Below are positions 52,501 to 61,145 of a DNA stretch of 64,000 bases, one piece after another. Location of the stretch: contig JBBMOL010000291.1 of NCBI GenBank assembly GCA_037954665.1, forward strand, positions 124,001-188,000, read 5' to 3'. Position 1 is the stretch's first letter. Every line of letters starts with the position of its first letter. The notes under the pieces were generated by a model. The model had not been told where the DNA came from. It ran no database searches and was given only the letters and a program-made list of their open reading frames with translations. The translations under genes and the position numbers were made by a program. This DNA is from Laguncularia racemosa. Taxonomy: Eukaryota > Streptophyta > Magnoliopsida > Myrtales > Combretaceae.

Positions 52501-55500
52501 TCAAGCATAACAAGCCACAAGAATCTTCTTCAGAAACATAGCCCTTTTGCCCTCTTTTCTAAATGTTCCAAGTAAGCTAGTTATCTCTTGCCACATGAGG
52601 ACCTAACAAATTCTCTCTGCTGTCCTTGGAATGCGGCCGAATACGAGGATGAGCCAGCTAAAGTAGCAACATTATTCGTCCCCTGACTCCCTTGATTTCA
52701 TGCAATAGATTGCACTAAAATTACCTCTTTAAGCCTTGTGCTTCTTCCTTGTGAAGGTATTTGAGATTGTATGGGCTAAGTGGTCAAAATATTGGGGTAC
52801 ATAGGACTAACATAAGGTTGTCTCCCCAATTTAATAAAATGTCTTTGTATATGAATTTCTATATTCAATCCAATTATTGTGATTCAGAGCTAAAAAAATC
52901 CCACACTCAAACTCCTTTTCCACCTTAAGTGTAATCTCCATAGCCTTTTCAAGTGTCGTAGGAGAAAATGCATGAACTCTTGTTTGAATCTCCTCATGTA
53001 ACAATCCCAAGAAATAGCCTAACTGTTGCTTGAAGGTTTAATTGGAACTTGCAAAATAAGAGATTCAAATTCTTCAATGTATTAACTTATAGATGTCATT
53101 TGTCATAGTTGTGACAAATTCTTGAATGGATTTGACACCAACTTCCCTCCATAACATCACATCAACTCTTCCTTCATTGTCAACCAACCCAAAATAGGCA
53201 ATTGGAGTCCCAACATTCTTAGCCAATATACACATTGGTCTCTCATGCAAATTGCGGTGAGATCAAATTTTTGCTCTTCCCTTGTTTGTTGCACTTCAAA
53301 GTACTGTTCAGTTATGAGCATCCAATTAGCTGGATCGATTCCATCAAATAAAGGAATGACCACTCGAGAAGCATTCATTTGATATTCTTCATCCACTTCA
53401 ACTCCTTCCACATCAAATCTAACATAATTCGGACCTGAAAATTTTTCATTGTTGTCATGCATGTGCTGCTTACCTCTTGTCACAATATTAGATGAAGTTT
53501 CTCCTGAAATGACACCATTATTTCTGGTCAAAATCCACAAATCTTCTAACATTTTTTGCATTTTCAACACTGTTCCTTGTATTGTTGACACATCTCCTCA
53601 TATTGTAGACACATTTCCAGTTACATTCATGTGATCTTCATCCAAAGAAGCTAAGTGATGCTGAACTTCTATCAATTCTTCATGCATCTTAGCCATGTTC
53701 TTCTCTGACTCCTCCATGCACATCATGTTTCCCATAGACAGCGCCAATTGTTATGAATCTCAAGTCAGAAATGGAAATTAAACTCAAGAAATTAAGGTTT
53801 CAGAAAGGGAAATACCTGAGCAAGAGCTCAGTTGAATTCTAGGACTCTCTTCTTTAGCAAAATGACTTAACTTCCTTTAACTAACTGGAAATGTCCTTTT
53901 ATATCAACTCGTGTAGATATTTTCTTTGGAATATTCCAAAGGCCTCCACATCAGCCTCCCCTTTAACATAACCCATACTCACTGATATTTACACAGCTCA
54001 CATTGACAACACACACCCCCCTACACCCAAACATTAACTCCTCAACACCACAACTCATGCCACACCACGATAATACTCACACCAACACTGTACAACATAC
54101 CACACCCCACACACCACACATACACACAAAACAAATAACATAACAAGAGTTTAGGAGTAATCTCCTACCAATGTAGGAGCAAAAGTTGTGAGCTATAGAA
54201 GTGATGCTATACTAATAAGAGACGATAAATCAATGGGCTGTGGGATTGAGTTTTAACAGCATCTAAATCTTCACCCGAGAACCGTTGCAAGAAGCTCTTC
54301 CAGCTAGACTTGATGAGAGGAGTCAACATGGGAAGATAAGAGAAGGAACTCCTAAGCTCATGGTCCTATTTTAAAAGCTTATTTTCAAGAGAAGGAAAAA
54401 AATGATTTACAAGGAAGCATTGGTTTCAAAAGTGTTGCACCAGCACCAAACATGGAATAAAGGTTGAAGTTAGTGCGTAAGTCTTTATTGGCCATAAGTG
54501 GTTTCCCCAGCCCTATAACCATAAAACCAGGAAGCAAGTTGTTAAACCACACTTGCCAAAGAAAAAGAAAGGAAAAATTGCCGAACCAAACTCTTCTAGT
54601 TGATGGACTAGGAAAGTGGCGCAAGCCATAGTTTCATTTCCAATGAGTTGGTAAGGAAGCTGGGATGGATTGCCAACAATACAAATGATTATTGTGTGAA
54701 ATTGCATGAGTCCTATAGAGGTAACAGACATGGAGGTGCTCTAAATCAAGATCCATCATGGTAAAGTACCCTATTCTGGCAATTAAAGTGTTATTGGATA
54801 ATTTGTTTGGAGCTAGATTCTTTTCAAACGGGTATAAATCTCAAGAGGAGTAAGACAGTACAATTCTGGTGAGTTGCTAAGAAATTGTATCTGTTCATGG
54901 AGCTCTAAGCTCTGGTGGATAAGCATCTGCATCAGAAGTTGTGTAATTGACATCCTTCTATCAATAAATCTAGTTTCAATTCTTAAATCACAACAGGCAT
55001 TAACTAAAATTACTAATCCACTTAGTGAAAAAATGCCAAGAAGCATTTTTGCTCTAAATCAAGATCCATCGTGGTAAAGTACCTTACTCTGGCAATTGAT
55101 GAGTTATTGGATAAATTGTTTGGAGCTAGATTCTTTTCAAACAGGTATAAATCCCAAGAGGAGTAAGACAGTACAATTCTGGTGAGTTGCTTCGAAATTG
55201 TATCTATTCATGGAGCTCTAAGCTCTGGCGGATAGGCATCTGCATCAGAAGTTGTGTAATTGACATCCTTCTATCAATAAATCTAATTTCAATTCTTAAA
55301 TCACAACATGCATTAACTAAAATTACTAATCCACTTAGTGAAAAAATGCCAAGAAGCATTTTTCAAAGCAATCCATGACCTATGCATATGCCATAAGGTC
55401 CTGATCTCCCAAAGAAAATTTAACATATAGCAGTTCATAAAGAAAAAAAAGTCAACAAGTACCGTATCAACCATTGTCAGAAGTTTCAGAGTCACACAAA

Positions 55501-58332
55501 AACAGAGATGCAAATATATACACTTATAAATAAAGGCCACACCTTGCAATGGATCAGTAGGTTCTGATGTATCAAGCCAATCAAATGATCTGACATGCAT
55601 GGACCCATAAATAAGCTTGCTCAACACTGTCATTCCAGGATGATTGTGGAGAGGAATGATGGAAGAAGGGGGCATGCAGAAAATTCCAATCTAAACAAGA
55701 AAGAATTTAAGATCTAAGAACTCAATCATCAATTTGCATCTAAACACATTTACTTCCTATTTCTCACTGTAAATAAGTCTCAAGCTCTTACAGAGAAGCT
55801 GTCACATTCATGCAAGTGCAAGTACTTAATTGGTGGGAGTGATGTGCGGCTTCCATTCCTTTCATGGGCTGGACCTGTCCAATTGCGCACTAACTGTGCC
55901 TCCTGTTCAAGGCCTACATCAGATGGCCTGATTTTTTCTGAAAAGAAAGCAGCTCTGCTATCATTACCCAAAAAAAAAGTTCACTGTTATTCAACTATTC
56001 CTCAGAACATATTCTCTAAGCACTCACCTTACACCATCAGCAGATGGAGTGATCAACATCAGCTAAAACTTGACAATGACATTGTATATTACACATTTTA
56101 CGTACCATAATGTAATTGCGGATAACAAAATATAAATAGGCTTTTGTGGTGTGGAGGGTGGGGGGAATTAAAGAGAATAAGTTTTCTACAACCTCAGCAA
56201 TTTTACAGCCAGAATAGTCAAAGTCAAAATCCTCATGAATGCATGTGAAGAAGTACACTTAAACATGCCAATACATATCACCATGACCCCAGAAGCAGAT
56301 ATTTTGCCAACTGGAAGAATGCTTTACATTGATTCGCATGGCTTGAAATAGCTGGCCGATATCATCACTAGTGGACACTCAGCACTGACCACATACCTAG
56401 TTATGGGTACTTCTTTTCAATAGCTATGAACTAAAAGATATTGGCTCTAGGTTCATGCATTCAAAGATGTACATCATTAAGAGTCCAAACTAACTAGTCA
56501 GCCACATTTATAAATATCATATATCATACAAGATGCAATGCCTTTCACCCATCTCACTTGCACCAACTTTAATTAGAAAGAATTTCATAAACAATTAATG
56601 AATGGCACTGATTAAATAGTGCAAGGAGACCAAGGTCAAAAAAGAAAACCAAAGTAGTGCAACCATGGATAAAGGTTATGACAAAAGGCATCTTATTACA
56701 CCACACAGATTATGGCAATGACTTTATTTTAATACAAAAATGACCAACTCTTACAAACAACATTACCAAAAAAAAAAAAGAAAAGAAAAAAAAAAGAAAA
56801 TCTTACAAAGAAGGTCCCATAAGTTTTCCCATTCAAGAACCGCATGCAAGGTCCATAAGTTGGTAGACTTTGCATTAAAAAAAAAAATAGCTAATCGCCC
56901 ATAAGTTGCATGAGTATACAAATAAAGGATATTTAATTCATAAACGACCAACTCTATCACAAAGGGGGATGAAGAAGACAAAATTAATAAGTCCATGCAA
57001 TACACATAAAAATGCCAAAAGAGTTTCAGTTGATTTGCATGAAGAAATGCTAAAAGCACAGGTTGCATGAGTACACGGTACACCTATATAGGATACCCAA
57101 GATACACAGCTAAATCTTTGGTGGATTGAACTATAATAATTATTCACTCCTCCTTTAGGCTTCTTTCACTCCTCCCTTGCTTCTTCCAATGCTTCGGTTA
57201 GCTTGAAGGAATTAGGTAACCATTAAAAATTGTGCTGCTGGTGCCTAGGTAGGTCATGCTGATGAAATGGTGGCCCACTTTTGTGGGTCTTTTTGGATTG
57301 ACTTTTTTTTTTTCCTTTTGTCTATATGTCTCTATAGCTTTTCTATGTGTAATCTATATAAGTTTGGCACATAATGTTTGAAAAACAATTTGATCTATAT
57401 CTAATTTGTTCCAATTCCAGATATAATGTTTGAAAAAATTGCCCATTTTGTATATTATCCTAATTATGGTTAGATGATAATTGAAGAATGTTACATATTT
57501 TTAAGGTAAACAGTTCGAATAATATAGTTTATTTATTAAAAAAGTAAACCTATTTAGTTTTTATTTATATTTATATATATATATATATATATATAGATAA
57601 AGTAAAGAGTTAATAAGTCTACTTTCATAGGGATTGATTAGCTATTGAATTCTGTAAGGGGGGCACATATGTACTTATACTTTCATCATTCTGTACTTTA
57701 TTTTGGCAAACAAACTATTTGAAATTGGTGCAAAACAACACCCAAAAAGAAAAAGAAAAATGGCAAACCAAAGAGGACCTTACAGCATCATGTGTTTGAC
57801 CCATTATGCCAACAGCAATGCTAAAATATCATCACATCGTAGAAGAATCTTTTTTGTCAAAATCAAACATTACCACATGTCAGCAATAATAACTCCCACA
57901 ACAAGCAGCAAACATATAAGAACATCAAGCTCCATATCTTTTCCTCTTCATATTTCAGAAAATGACAACTAGAACCTTTTTTCTTAGAAGGAAAGCATAA
58001 CCAGTTGACAAGACCAATACTACCTAATCAACAAATTTCAGGTTGCTTGGTTTCCACGAACAAATACATTGTCTAGTCTATTATTGTCTACCATATCATT
58101 CGGAAGTACAATAAAAAATAAATAATTAATTAATTAAAAAAAATGAAAGTGGACATGAAAAAGGAAATTGAACAAATCAATATGAAAGACAAATAATAAA
58201 GCTTTAAGCTGAACCATCAAGATCCTTACCTAGCATGGCCTGCACCCTTTCAAGAGCTTCATCAGACACAGGTCCATTAGGTGAGACTGATGCTCTGCAG
58301 ATGTTATACAGTCTTTGAATATAGTAAGGCAT
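40499..58332 (-). CDS. PCO: Plant cysteine oxidase (PCO4/PCO5 type)
   Basis: Five coding exons, phases checked by hand: 58230-58332, 55792-55937, 55543-55690, 40726-40929 and 40499-40617; 720 nt, 239 aa, the usual PCO length. All introns are GT-AG (2292, 101, 14613 and 108 bp). The start MPYYIQRLYN is typical of PCO4/PCO5. Exon 2 gives IRPSDVGLEQEAQLVRNW and HLHECDSFS. Exon 3 gives IGIFCMPPSSIIPLHNHPGM. Exon 4 gives LYPTTGGNIHCF and FDILSPPYSS; exon 5 ends GPVIRT. The non-haem iron ligands are His98 and His100 (HNH) and His162 (NIH), and the Asp174/Tyr180 pair seen in the family is kept. PCOs use O2 to oxidise N-terminal Cys of ERF-VII factors, VRN2 and ZPR2, sending them to the Arg/N-degron pathway; here this is inferred from family. 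No frame damage. Intron 3 holds several retroelements. Confidence 0.94.
41255..43712 (-). mobile_element. Gag-only (TR-GAG-like) non-autonomous Ty3/gypsy element
   Basis: LTRs at 41255-41618 (364 bp) and 43364-43712 (349 bp), TGTAACGTCT...GGATTGTATCA, are similar over their full length. On the minus strand the 5' LTR is followed by a PBS (TTGGCGCCGCCTGTGGGAAT, 43345-43363), gag-like frames, then a polypurine tract AAGGGGGAGGGAAT (41619-41633) directly before the 3' LTR. The 1.75-kb inside has gag similarity but no protease, RT, RNase H or integrase motif. That is the make-up of terminal-repeat elements with only gag. The flanking 5-mers (GTTAT/GTACT) match only partly. Confidence 0.88.
42640..43322 (-). 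pseudogene. Gag of the gag-only element
   Basis: ATG at 43322 opens MATEDESITVIGQQLNQCL, a Gln/Glu-rich N-terminal part that runs to a stop at 43056-43058. An overlapping ATG (ATGA arrangement) continues with LSVFEGVDPIHW, MEKYFEIYRT and IYWFKMLRRRLPQLG. The second part lines up with gag of the larger element (IPLFDGIDPANW, TEQYFEVQQT, VYWLRMLGLQLPILG at 53157-53591). The overlap is probably a degraded single frame. The inner frame 41677-42069 has no recognised family. Confidence 0.75.
43720..44740. other. Intron sequence without recognised features
   Basis: Non-coding intron sequence between the gag-only element and the plus-strand element. No repeat ends, motifs or coding content could be supported. 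Confidence 0.4.
44746..46286 (+). mobile_element. Non-autonomous LTR element, plus strand, antisense to PCO
   Basis: Two direct repeats, 44746-about 45127 and 45966-about 46286, share ATGTG-GTGTATAGCTGAAGG, TGTTTGTTATGTCTGTTATT and the GGGCAGGTTTAG block. A tRNA-Met-type PBS (TGGTATCAAAGCC, 45137-45149) follows the first. A polypurine tract (AAAGGGAAGAG, 45955-45965) sits directly before the second, so orientation is plus. The inside is about 0.8 kb. It starts with a short frame (ATG at 45157, MEESNQFQQQFKAF) and has only small frames with no recognised pol motif. The second LTR seems truncated at its outer end; no target duplication found. Confidence 0.7.
46290..48300. other. Intron sequence with a possible gag-like fragment
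   Basis: Mostly non-coding intron sequence. At 47751-47876 (plus strand) a 41-codon frame starting MGEPKVLENRFLAF, then a Lys/Glu-rich stretch, resembles the N-terminus of a retroelement gag, but it is too short to be sure. The stretch ends exactly where the 48301 element was inserted, and continues after 54168. Confidence 0.35.
48301..49389 (-). repeat. 3' LTR of the gypsy element, split by a nested solo LTR
   Basis: 48301-48680 and 49235-49389 are the two halves; together about 530 bp. The first half matches 53749-54090 closely (CAGAAAGGGAAATACCTGAG, TTTTCTTTGGAATATTCCA). The second half contains the GAGTTTAGGGAGTAATCTC stretch, also seen at the end of the 5' LTR, and ends in ATATCA beside the polypurine tract. 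Confidence 0.88.
48681..49234 (-). mobile_element. Nested solo LTR
   Basis: A 554-bp block TGTAATGACTAGGG...TTTGGATTTGTATCA lies inside the 3' LTR at 48680/49235. The empty site can be seen in the 5' LTR at about 54090. Its ends resemble those of the gag-only element's LTR (TGTAACGTCTAGGG...TTTGGATTGTATCA), so it is probably from a related family. The flanking 5-mers CACAC/AACAC match at four positions. There is no internal domain, as expected for LTR-LTR recombination. Confidence 0.8.
49640..50335 (-). pseudogene. Gypsy integrase domain (broken)
   Basis: At 50330-50160 the HHCC region is recognisable in shifting frames: LKHIGVWQQMC, then ICQQQKYQTLLPAGL. The 49879-50115 frame is the core: MDFVSGLPKSEG, VVVDRFSKNGHFL, KHPYTA, and IVSDLGPTF with the second catalytic Asp. 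It continues in another frame with YHLEMDGQKEVLNCCLE, holding the catalytic Glu. At least two frame changes and a stop. Confidence 0.88.
50400..51720 (-). pseudogene. Gypsy reverse transcriptase and RNase H (broken)
   Basis: The RT begins at about 51720 with a VAGIIRTSTSPFSSPVILV motif. Later FVLVFFDDILVYS (about 51300-51340) keeps the catalytic Asp pair. The 50692-51015 frame is the RNase H start (SQPFVVECDALGRGIGVVLQ, VAYFSKAL). The 50422-50628 frame is its end (LGYDFKVQYKCGQEN, ADALSR). Stops and frameshifts separate the pieces. Confidence 0.9.
51881..52340 (-). pseudogene. Gypsy aspartic protease (broken)
   Basis: At about 52325 the minus strand reads DSKASHNFIS where plant gypsy proteases have DSGASHNFIS: the active-site Gly is replaced by Lys. 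The 51881-52198 frame continues with VDCFVLEFSRVDITLRIAWL, LGEVKGDW and LTMRIP-like spacing, as in the family. A stop lies between the two pieces. Confidence 0.8.
53157..53735 (-). pseudogene. Gypsy gag N-terminal and core region (broken)
   Basis: The likely start is ATG at 53735, overlapping the end of the PBS, only about 13 nt inside the LTR. It reads MGNMMCMEESEKNMAKMHEE, a coiled-coil-like start, to a stop near 53600. The 53157-53591 frame holds IPLFDGIDPANW, TEQYFEVQQT and VYWLRMLGLQ, the gypsy gag core. Downstream gag to 52.5 kb is split by further stops. Confidence 0.82.
53749..54168 (-). repeat. 5' LTR of the gypsy element, outer end shortened
   Basis: About 420 bp matching the 3' LTR from TGTTATGAATC to TTTAGGAGTAATCTC, then ending before the last 65 bp present in the other copy. 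It shows the uninterrupted site of the nested solo LTR. Confidence 0.85.
54738..55363. repeat. Tandem duplication of 313 bp in PCO intron 3
   Basis: Units 54738-55050 and 55051-55363 both run from GCTCTAAATCAAGATCCATC (the first base pairs differ slightly at the outer edge) to AAGAAGCATTTTT. They differ by only about a dozen substitutions, so the duplication is young. It lies 180 bp from exon 3 and does not include exon sequence. Confidence 0.95.
55938..58229 (-). other. PCO intron 1
   Basis: 2.29 kb, donor CTAG|GTAAGG and acceptor TTTTCAG|AAAAAATC. It holds poly-A/T runs (about 56765-56800 and 57303-57320) and a (TA)n run at 57572-57595. No coding content or element ends were recognised. 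Confidence 0.8.
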
Positions 58333-59650
58333 GATGGTAAATATGATATCAGCCCCCACGGAATAGAACCCCAAGAATCCTTAAGCTGATGATGCCTTTC
58401 AACTATTTGATTAATTGCAATGAAGGAGGCAATAAAGACAGTACAACAACTTGATCTTATTACGTACAAATAGCCATTTAAAGTAGGTCTGCATCACAGC
58501 TACACCAACATGTCCTTTCTGGAGCCTTCACTATATTGCATGAAAGAACCCACTTACAAGAAAGCACTAGAATGAGAAAATTTTTTGGATGAATGAATGA
58601 GCAACTTAGCCATTCAAGAAACAAAAACATTCACTAGGAGGACATTTGTTACATTTATAACCAACTATTAGCAATGTCACCATTTAAATTAAGTAAATGA
58701 CTATAGAATCTCTCAGACAGAGTCGGCAGCTCCAACTCAAATTAGCAGCCCACATCATTACTTCTATAAGCAAAATCTAGCATTTGCATGATTTTGGTCA
58801 AGTACATGAGTATACAACCAAACAATATTTCTGGACAAGCATGGTCCATTTTCACTTTTTATACATACATTTAATCAAATAACTAAAGACCCTAATTTTC
58901 ATGGCACTCAAGCCAACAACTTTGTGTCAAATCATATTTACTCTAAAATAGAGTAGTCAGTAGAAGCCACACAATGGCTGAACCGCAGCCACAAGTTTTG
59001 GCCATGTATAGCCGCGTGCAAGGAACTGATGCCATGCCTAATACAGTATGGGATTTATCACTAACCCTTATCATTGACCTATCATTACAATAGACCTAAT
59101 AGAAGACTCAAAACATTACTTTTCTTCACCTAACCAAAAGAACTCGAGCAAAACACACACTCTATATCCCATATCTTCATAACGCTCAAATTAAACCCTT
59201 ATACACGCAACCTAACAATTTCATATAACAACATCAATGACGTCAAAAAGTTCAAAACTTTTGACTCATGCAAAATCCGATAAAGATTAACCTAATTAAA
59301 CATGGTAAGTGCAAAACCCAATTGAAGATAAACACGATCATGAAAGCGGTAACTGCCGCACAGGATCGAGCAAAGTAAATGAAAGCATCATAATAAAGCA
59401 AAGGTCCTTGAAATATAGTGAAACGGAACTTTAACTAATTAATTAAATTAAATTGAATAAGAGGGAGAAATGATTTTAACCTAATTGAAAGTTCCAGTGA
59501 AGCCACTGAAGAGAGAGACCGAAGGTTAAGGTTTCAAAGAGAAGAAGTTAAAACAGAGTGTACGGTGTATTTGAAGAACAAGACACAGAAATGAAACGCT
59601 ACAGAAGAAGAGGGGTTCTGCGATCGTGGACAAGGTGTCGGACACGTCAT
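58333..59650 (-). promoter_or_regulatory. Probable PCO 5' UTR, leader intron and promoter-proximal region
   Basis: 58333-58385 would be the leader just before the start codon, behind an acceptor (CATCATCAG at 58386-58394). A candidate first leader exon ends at 59481 with CAATTAG|GTTAAAATC and reaches about 59640. It is CT-rich on the minus strand (TTCTTCTCTTTG, TCTCTCTCTTCAG), as is common in plant leaders. The 1.1 kb leader intron is inferred; it has no recognisable content. Confidence 0.45.
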
Positions 59651-60119
59651 AACGTCTTTTAATGTCAAATGTTTAATGTTGTTCTCTATCAACAATTTAA
59701 AAACAAAAGTAGTTGCCCTCGTGTTGCCTTTAGTTTCCTTAATGCTATCGTGGAATAACTATTTTTTTTTTACTAAAAATTATATTATAAGTAATTTCTA
59801 TTAATTGAAAGAAAAAAAAATACTATTCCTATAATATCGAATAAATAAAAATTCTATCCCTTTCCTATCCTTTTTGAAATCTAACTTTTATTCCAAAATT
59901 TTCATGATTATAATGAGAAACAACAAAATAAATAGGAGAAATTGTTTTCTTTTTTTCAAACTCAATCATTTCTAGTAAACTCAATCATTTCTAATAAACC
60001 AATCATGCTACAATGCCTATAGCTTTTGTTACTGCTGTTACTAATGCGACATGCACTTATCATGATATGAGTTTAGAGTAGACATAAAGCCGGTAATATT
60101 TTTAAATATGATTTTTTTT

Positions 60120-60425
60120 AAAGTATTTTAAATATCATATTCAAAAAAATTATTTCAAAAATAGATTGTTAAAACGTATACGGCATCCACGCCATCTACA
60201 CCTTCAATACAAAAAAAATTATACTAAAAGAATAGGTGGTGTTTGAGTCTTAGTGTAAATTTTTTTTTTTAAGTGCGGACATCACCTACGCCTTCAATAA
60301 AAAAAAATTACATCAAAGGTGCAAATGGCATCAGCGTCTTCAATACAAATTTATAAAAACGCAGATTACATCCGCACCTTCGAAATCTATTTTTGAATAA
60401 TTATTTTGTGTATAATATTTATAGA
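60120..60425. mobile_element. Possible MITE with imperfect inverted ends
   Basis: The left end contains ATTATTTCAAAAATAGATT and the right end AATCTATTTTTGAATAATTA, near inverse complements, with AT-rich outer parts also pairing. Between them a motif of the type GCATC-AC-CC-TTCAATA is repeated four times (about 60185, 60270, 60330 and 60370). About 300 bp, no coding capacity, no clear target duplication. Confidence 0.45.
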
Positions 60426-60479
60426 ATATTAAAAAAAAAACACTACATTTAAGAGTATTACCCCATAGCAAGGGGAAAT

Positions 60480-60640
60480 TAACACAAGTTTAATATATTA
60501 TGAGTAATATCAACAAAGTAATTTGTTTGGGAAGTAAAAAAACTCTGAAAATAGGTTTAACTTCTCATAAGTAAATTGATTGAAAGCTAATATCGCTCAC
60601 CTCATGAGAACATGGCAGGACAAAACTAGTTGAAATAGTT
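60480..60640 (+). repeat. Dispersed repeat, copy 2
   Basis: Shares with 60960-61145 and 38978-39150 the word order GAGTAATATCAACAAAGTAATTTG, ...CATAAGTAAATTGATTGAAAG, CTAATATCGCTCAC. Diverged; no protein. Confidence 0.55.
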
Positions 60641-60944
60641 TATCCTTTCTTACATATTAGGGATGTGTCAAAGTTAAATAACCCTCTTAATAAAAAGATG
60701 GGCTCGAAATAGTAGGTTGTTCTACCTTTTGGTAACTCAATAAGAAGTGATTTTGAAAGATGGAGAGATGGGTGAGGACAAAAGGAAGCCTATGAAAGCC
60801 TAATGTCCTAATAGAGATAATATTGAGTAGAGTTTGACAATGGGTAAAAGAGAGTTGGTAATTTTTAGGTATAGGAGTAGCAATAGTGGGCCTCATGATA
60901 AGAACGTCATGAACTTAAGTAAATGAAAATATCATGGTTTGTGA

Positions 60945-61145
60945 TTTTAGAGTAGACATGAAACCAAGTGAGATTGATTAACTTAAGCTTAATGTATTGT
61001 AAGTGATATTAGTAAAGTAGTTTATTCAGATAATGGGAAGACTTTAAAGTATATTTGACCGTTCATGAGCAAATTAGTTAGAAACTGATGTCACTCTTCT
61101 AATGAAGCCATAGTAAGCTAAAATCAATTGGTCTTCTCTTACTTA
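60945..61145 (+). repeat. Dispersed repeat, copy 3
   Basis: Reads TTTAGAGTAGACATGAAACC, then AGTGATATTAGTAAAGTAG, CATGAGCAAATTAGTTAGAA and CTGATGTCACTCTTCT, parallel to the 60480 copy. The TTTAGAGTAGACATAAAGCC word also precedes copy 2 at about 60070. Confidence 0.55.

Larger units (their letters stand above)
48301..54168 (-). mobile_element. Decayed Ty3/gypsy retrotransposon in PCO intron 3
   Basis: LTRs start TGTTATGAATCTCAAG at 48301 and 53749. On the minus strand: 5' LTR (53749-54168), PBS TTGGCGCTGTCTATGGG (about 53732-53748), gag, protease, RT, RNase H, integrase, polypurine tract (49390-49402), 3' LTR (48301-49389, interrupted by a solo LTR). RT before integrase is the Ty3/gypsy order. 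The 5-mer CAATG occurs at 48296-48300 and 54169-54173, a likely target duplication, although the outer end of the 5' LTR lacks about 65 bp present at the inner end of the 3' LTR. Every domain is split by stops or frameshifts. Confidence 0.9.
40930..55542 (-). other. PCO intron 3, 14.6 kb, retroelement-filled
   Basis: The donor is CAAG|GTGTGG (at 55542) and the acceptor GTCTGCAG|CAAG (at 40930). The exons on both sides join in phase inside the PCO domain. The intron carries LTR elements at 41255-43712 and 48301-54168 in the gene's own orientation, one at 44746-46286 in the opposite orientation, a nested solo LTR and a 313-bp tandem duplication. The remaining sequence is without recognisable features. 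Confidence 0.88.

Noticed and set aside
54385..54731. Two overlapping minus-strand frames of 70-80 codons in PCO intron 3
   Set aside because: Inside an intron, no family recognised, and the lengths are within chance expectation.
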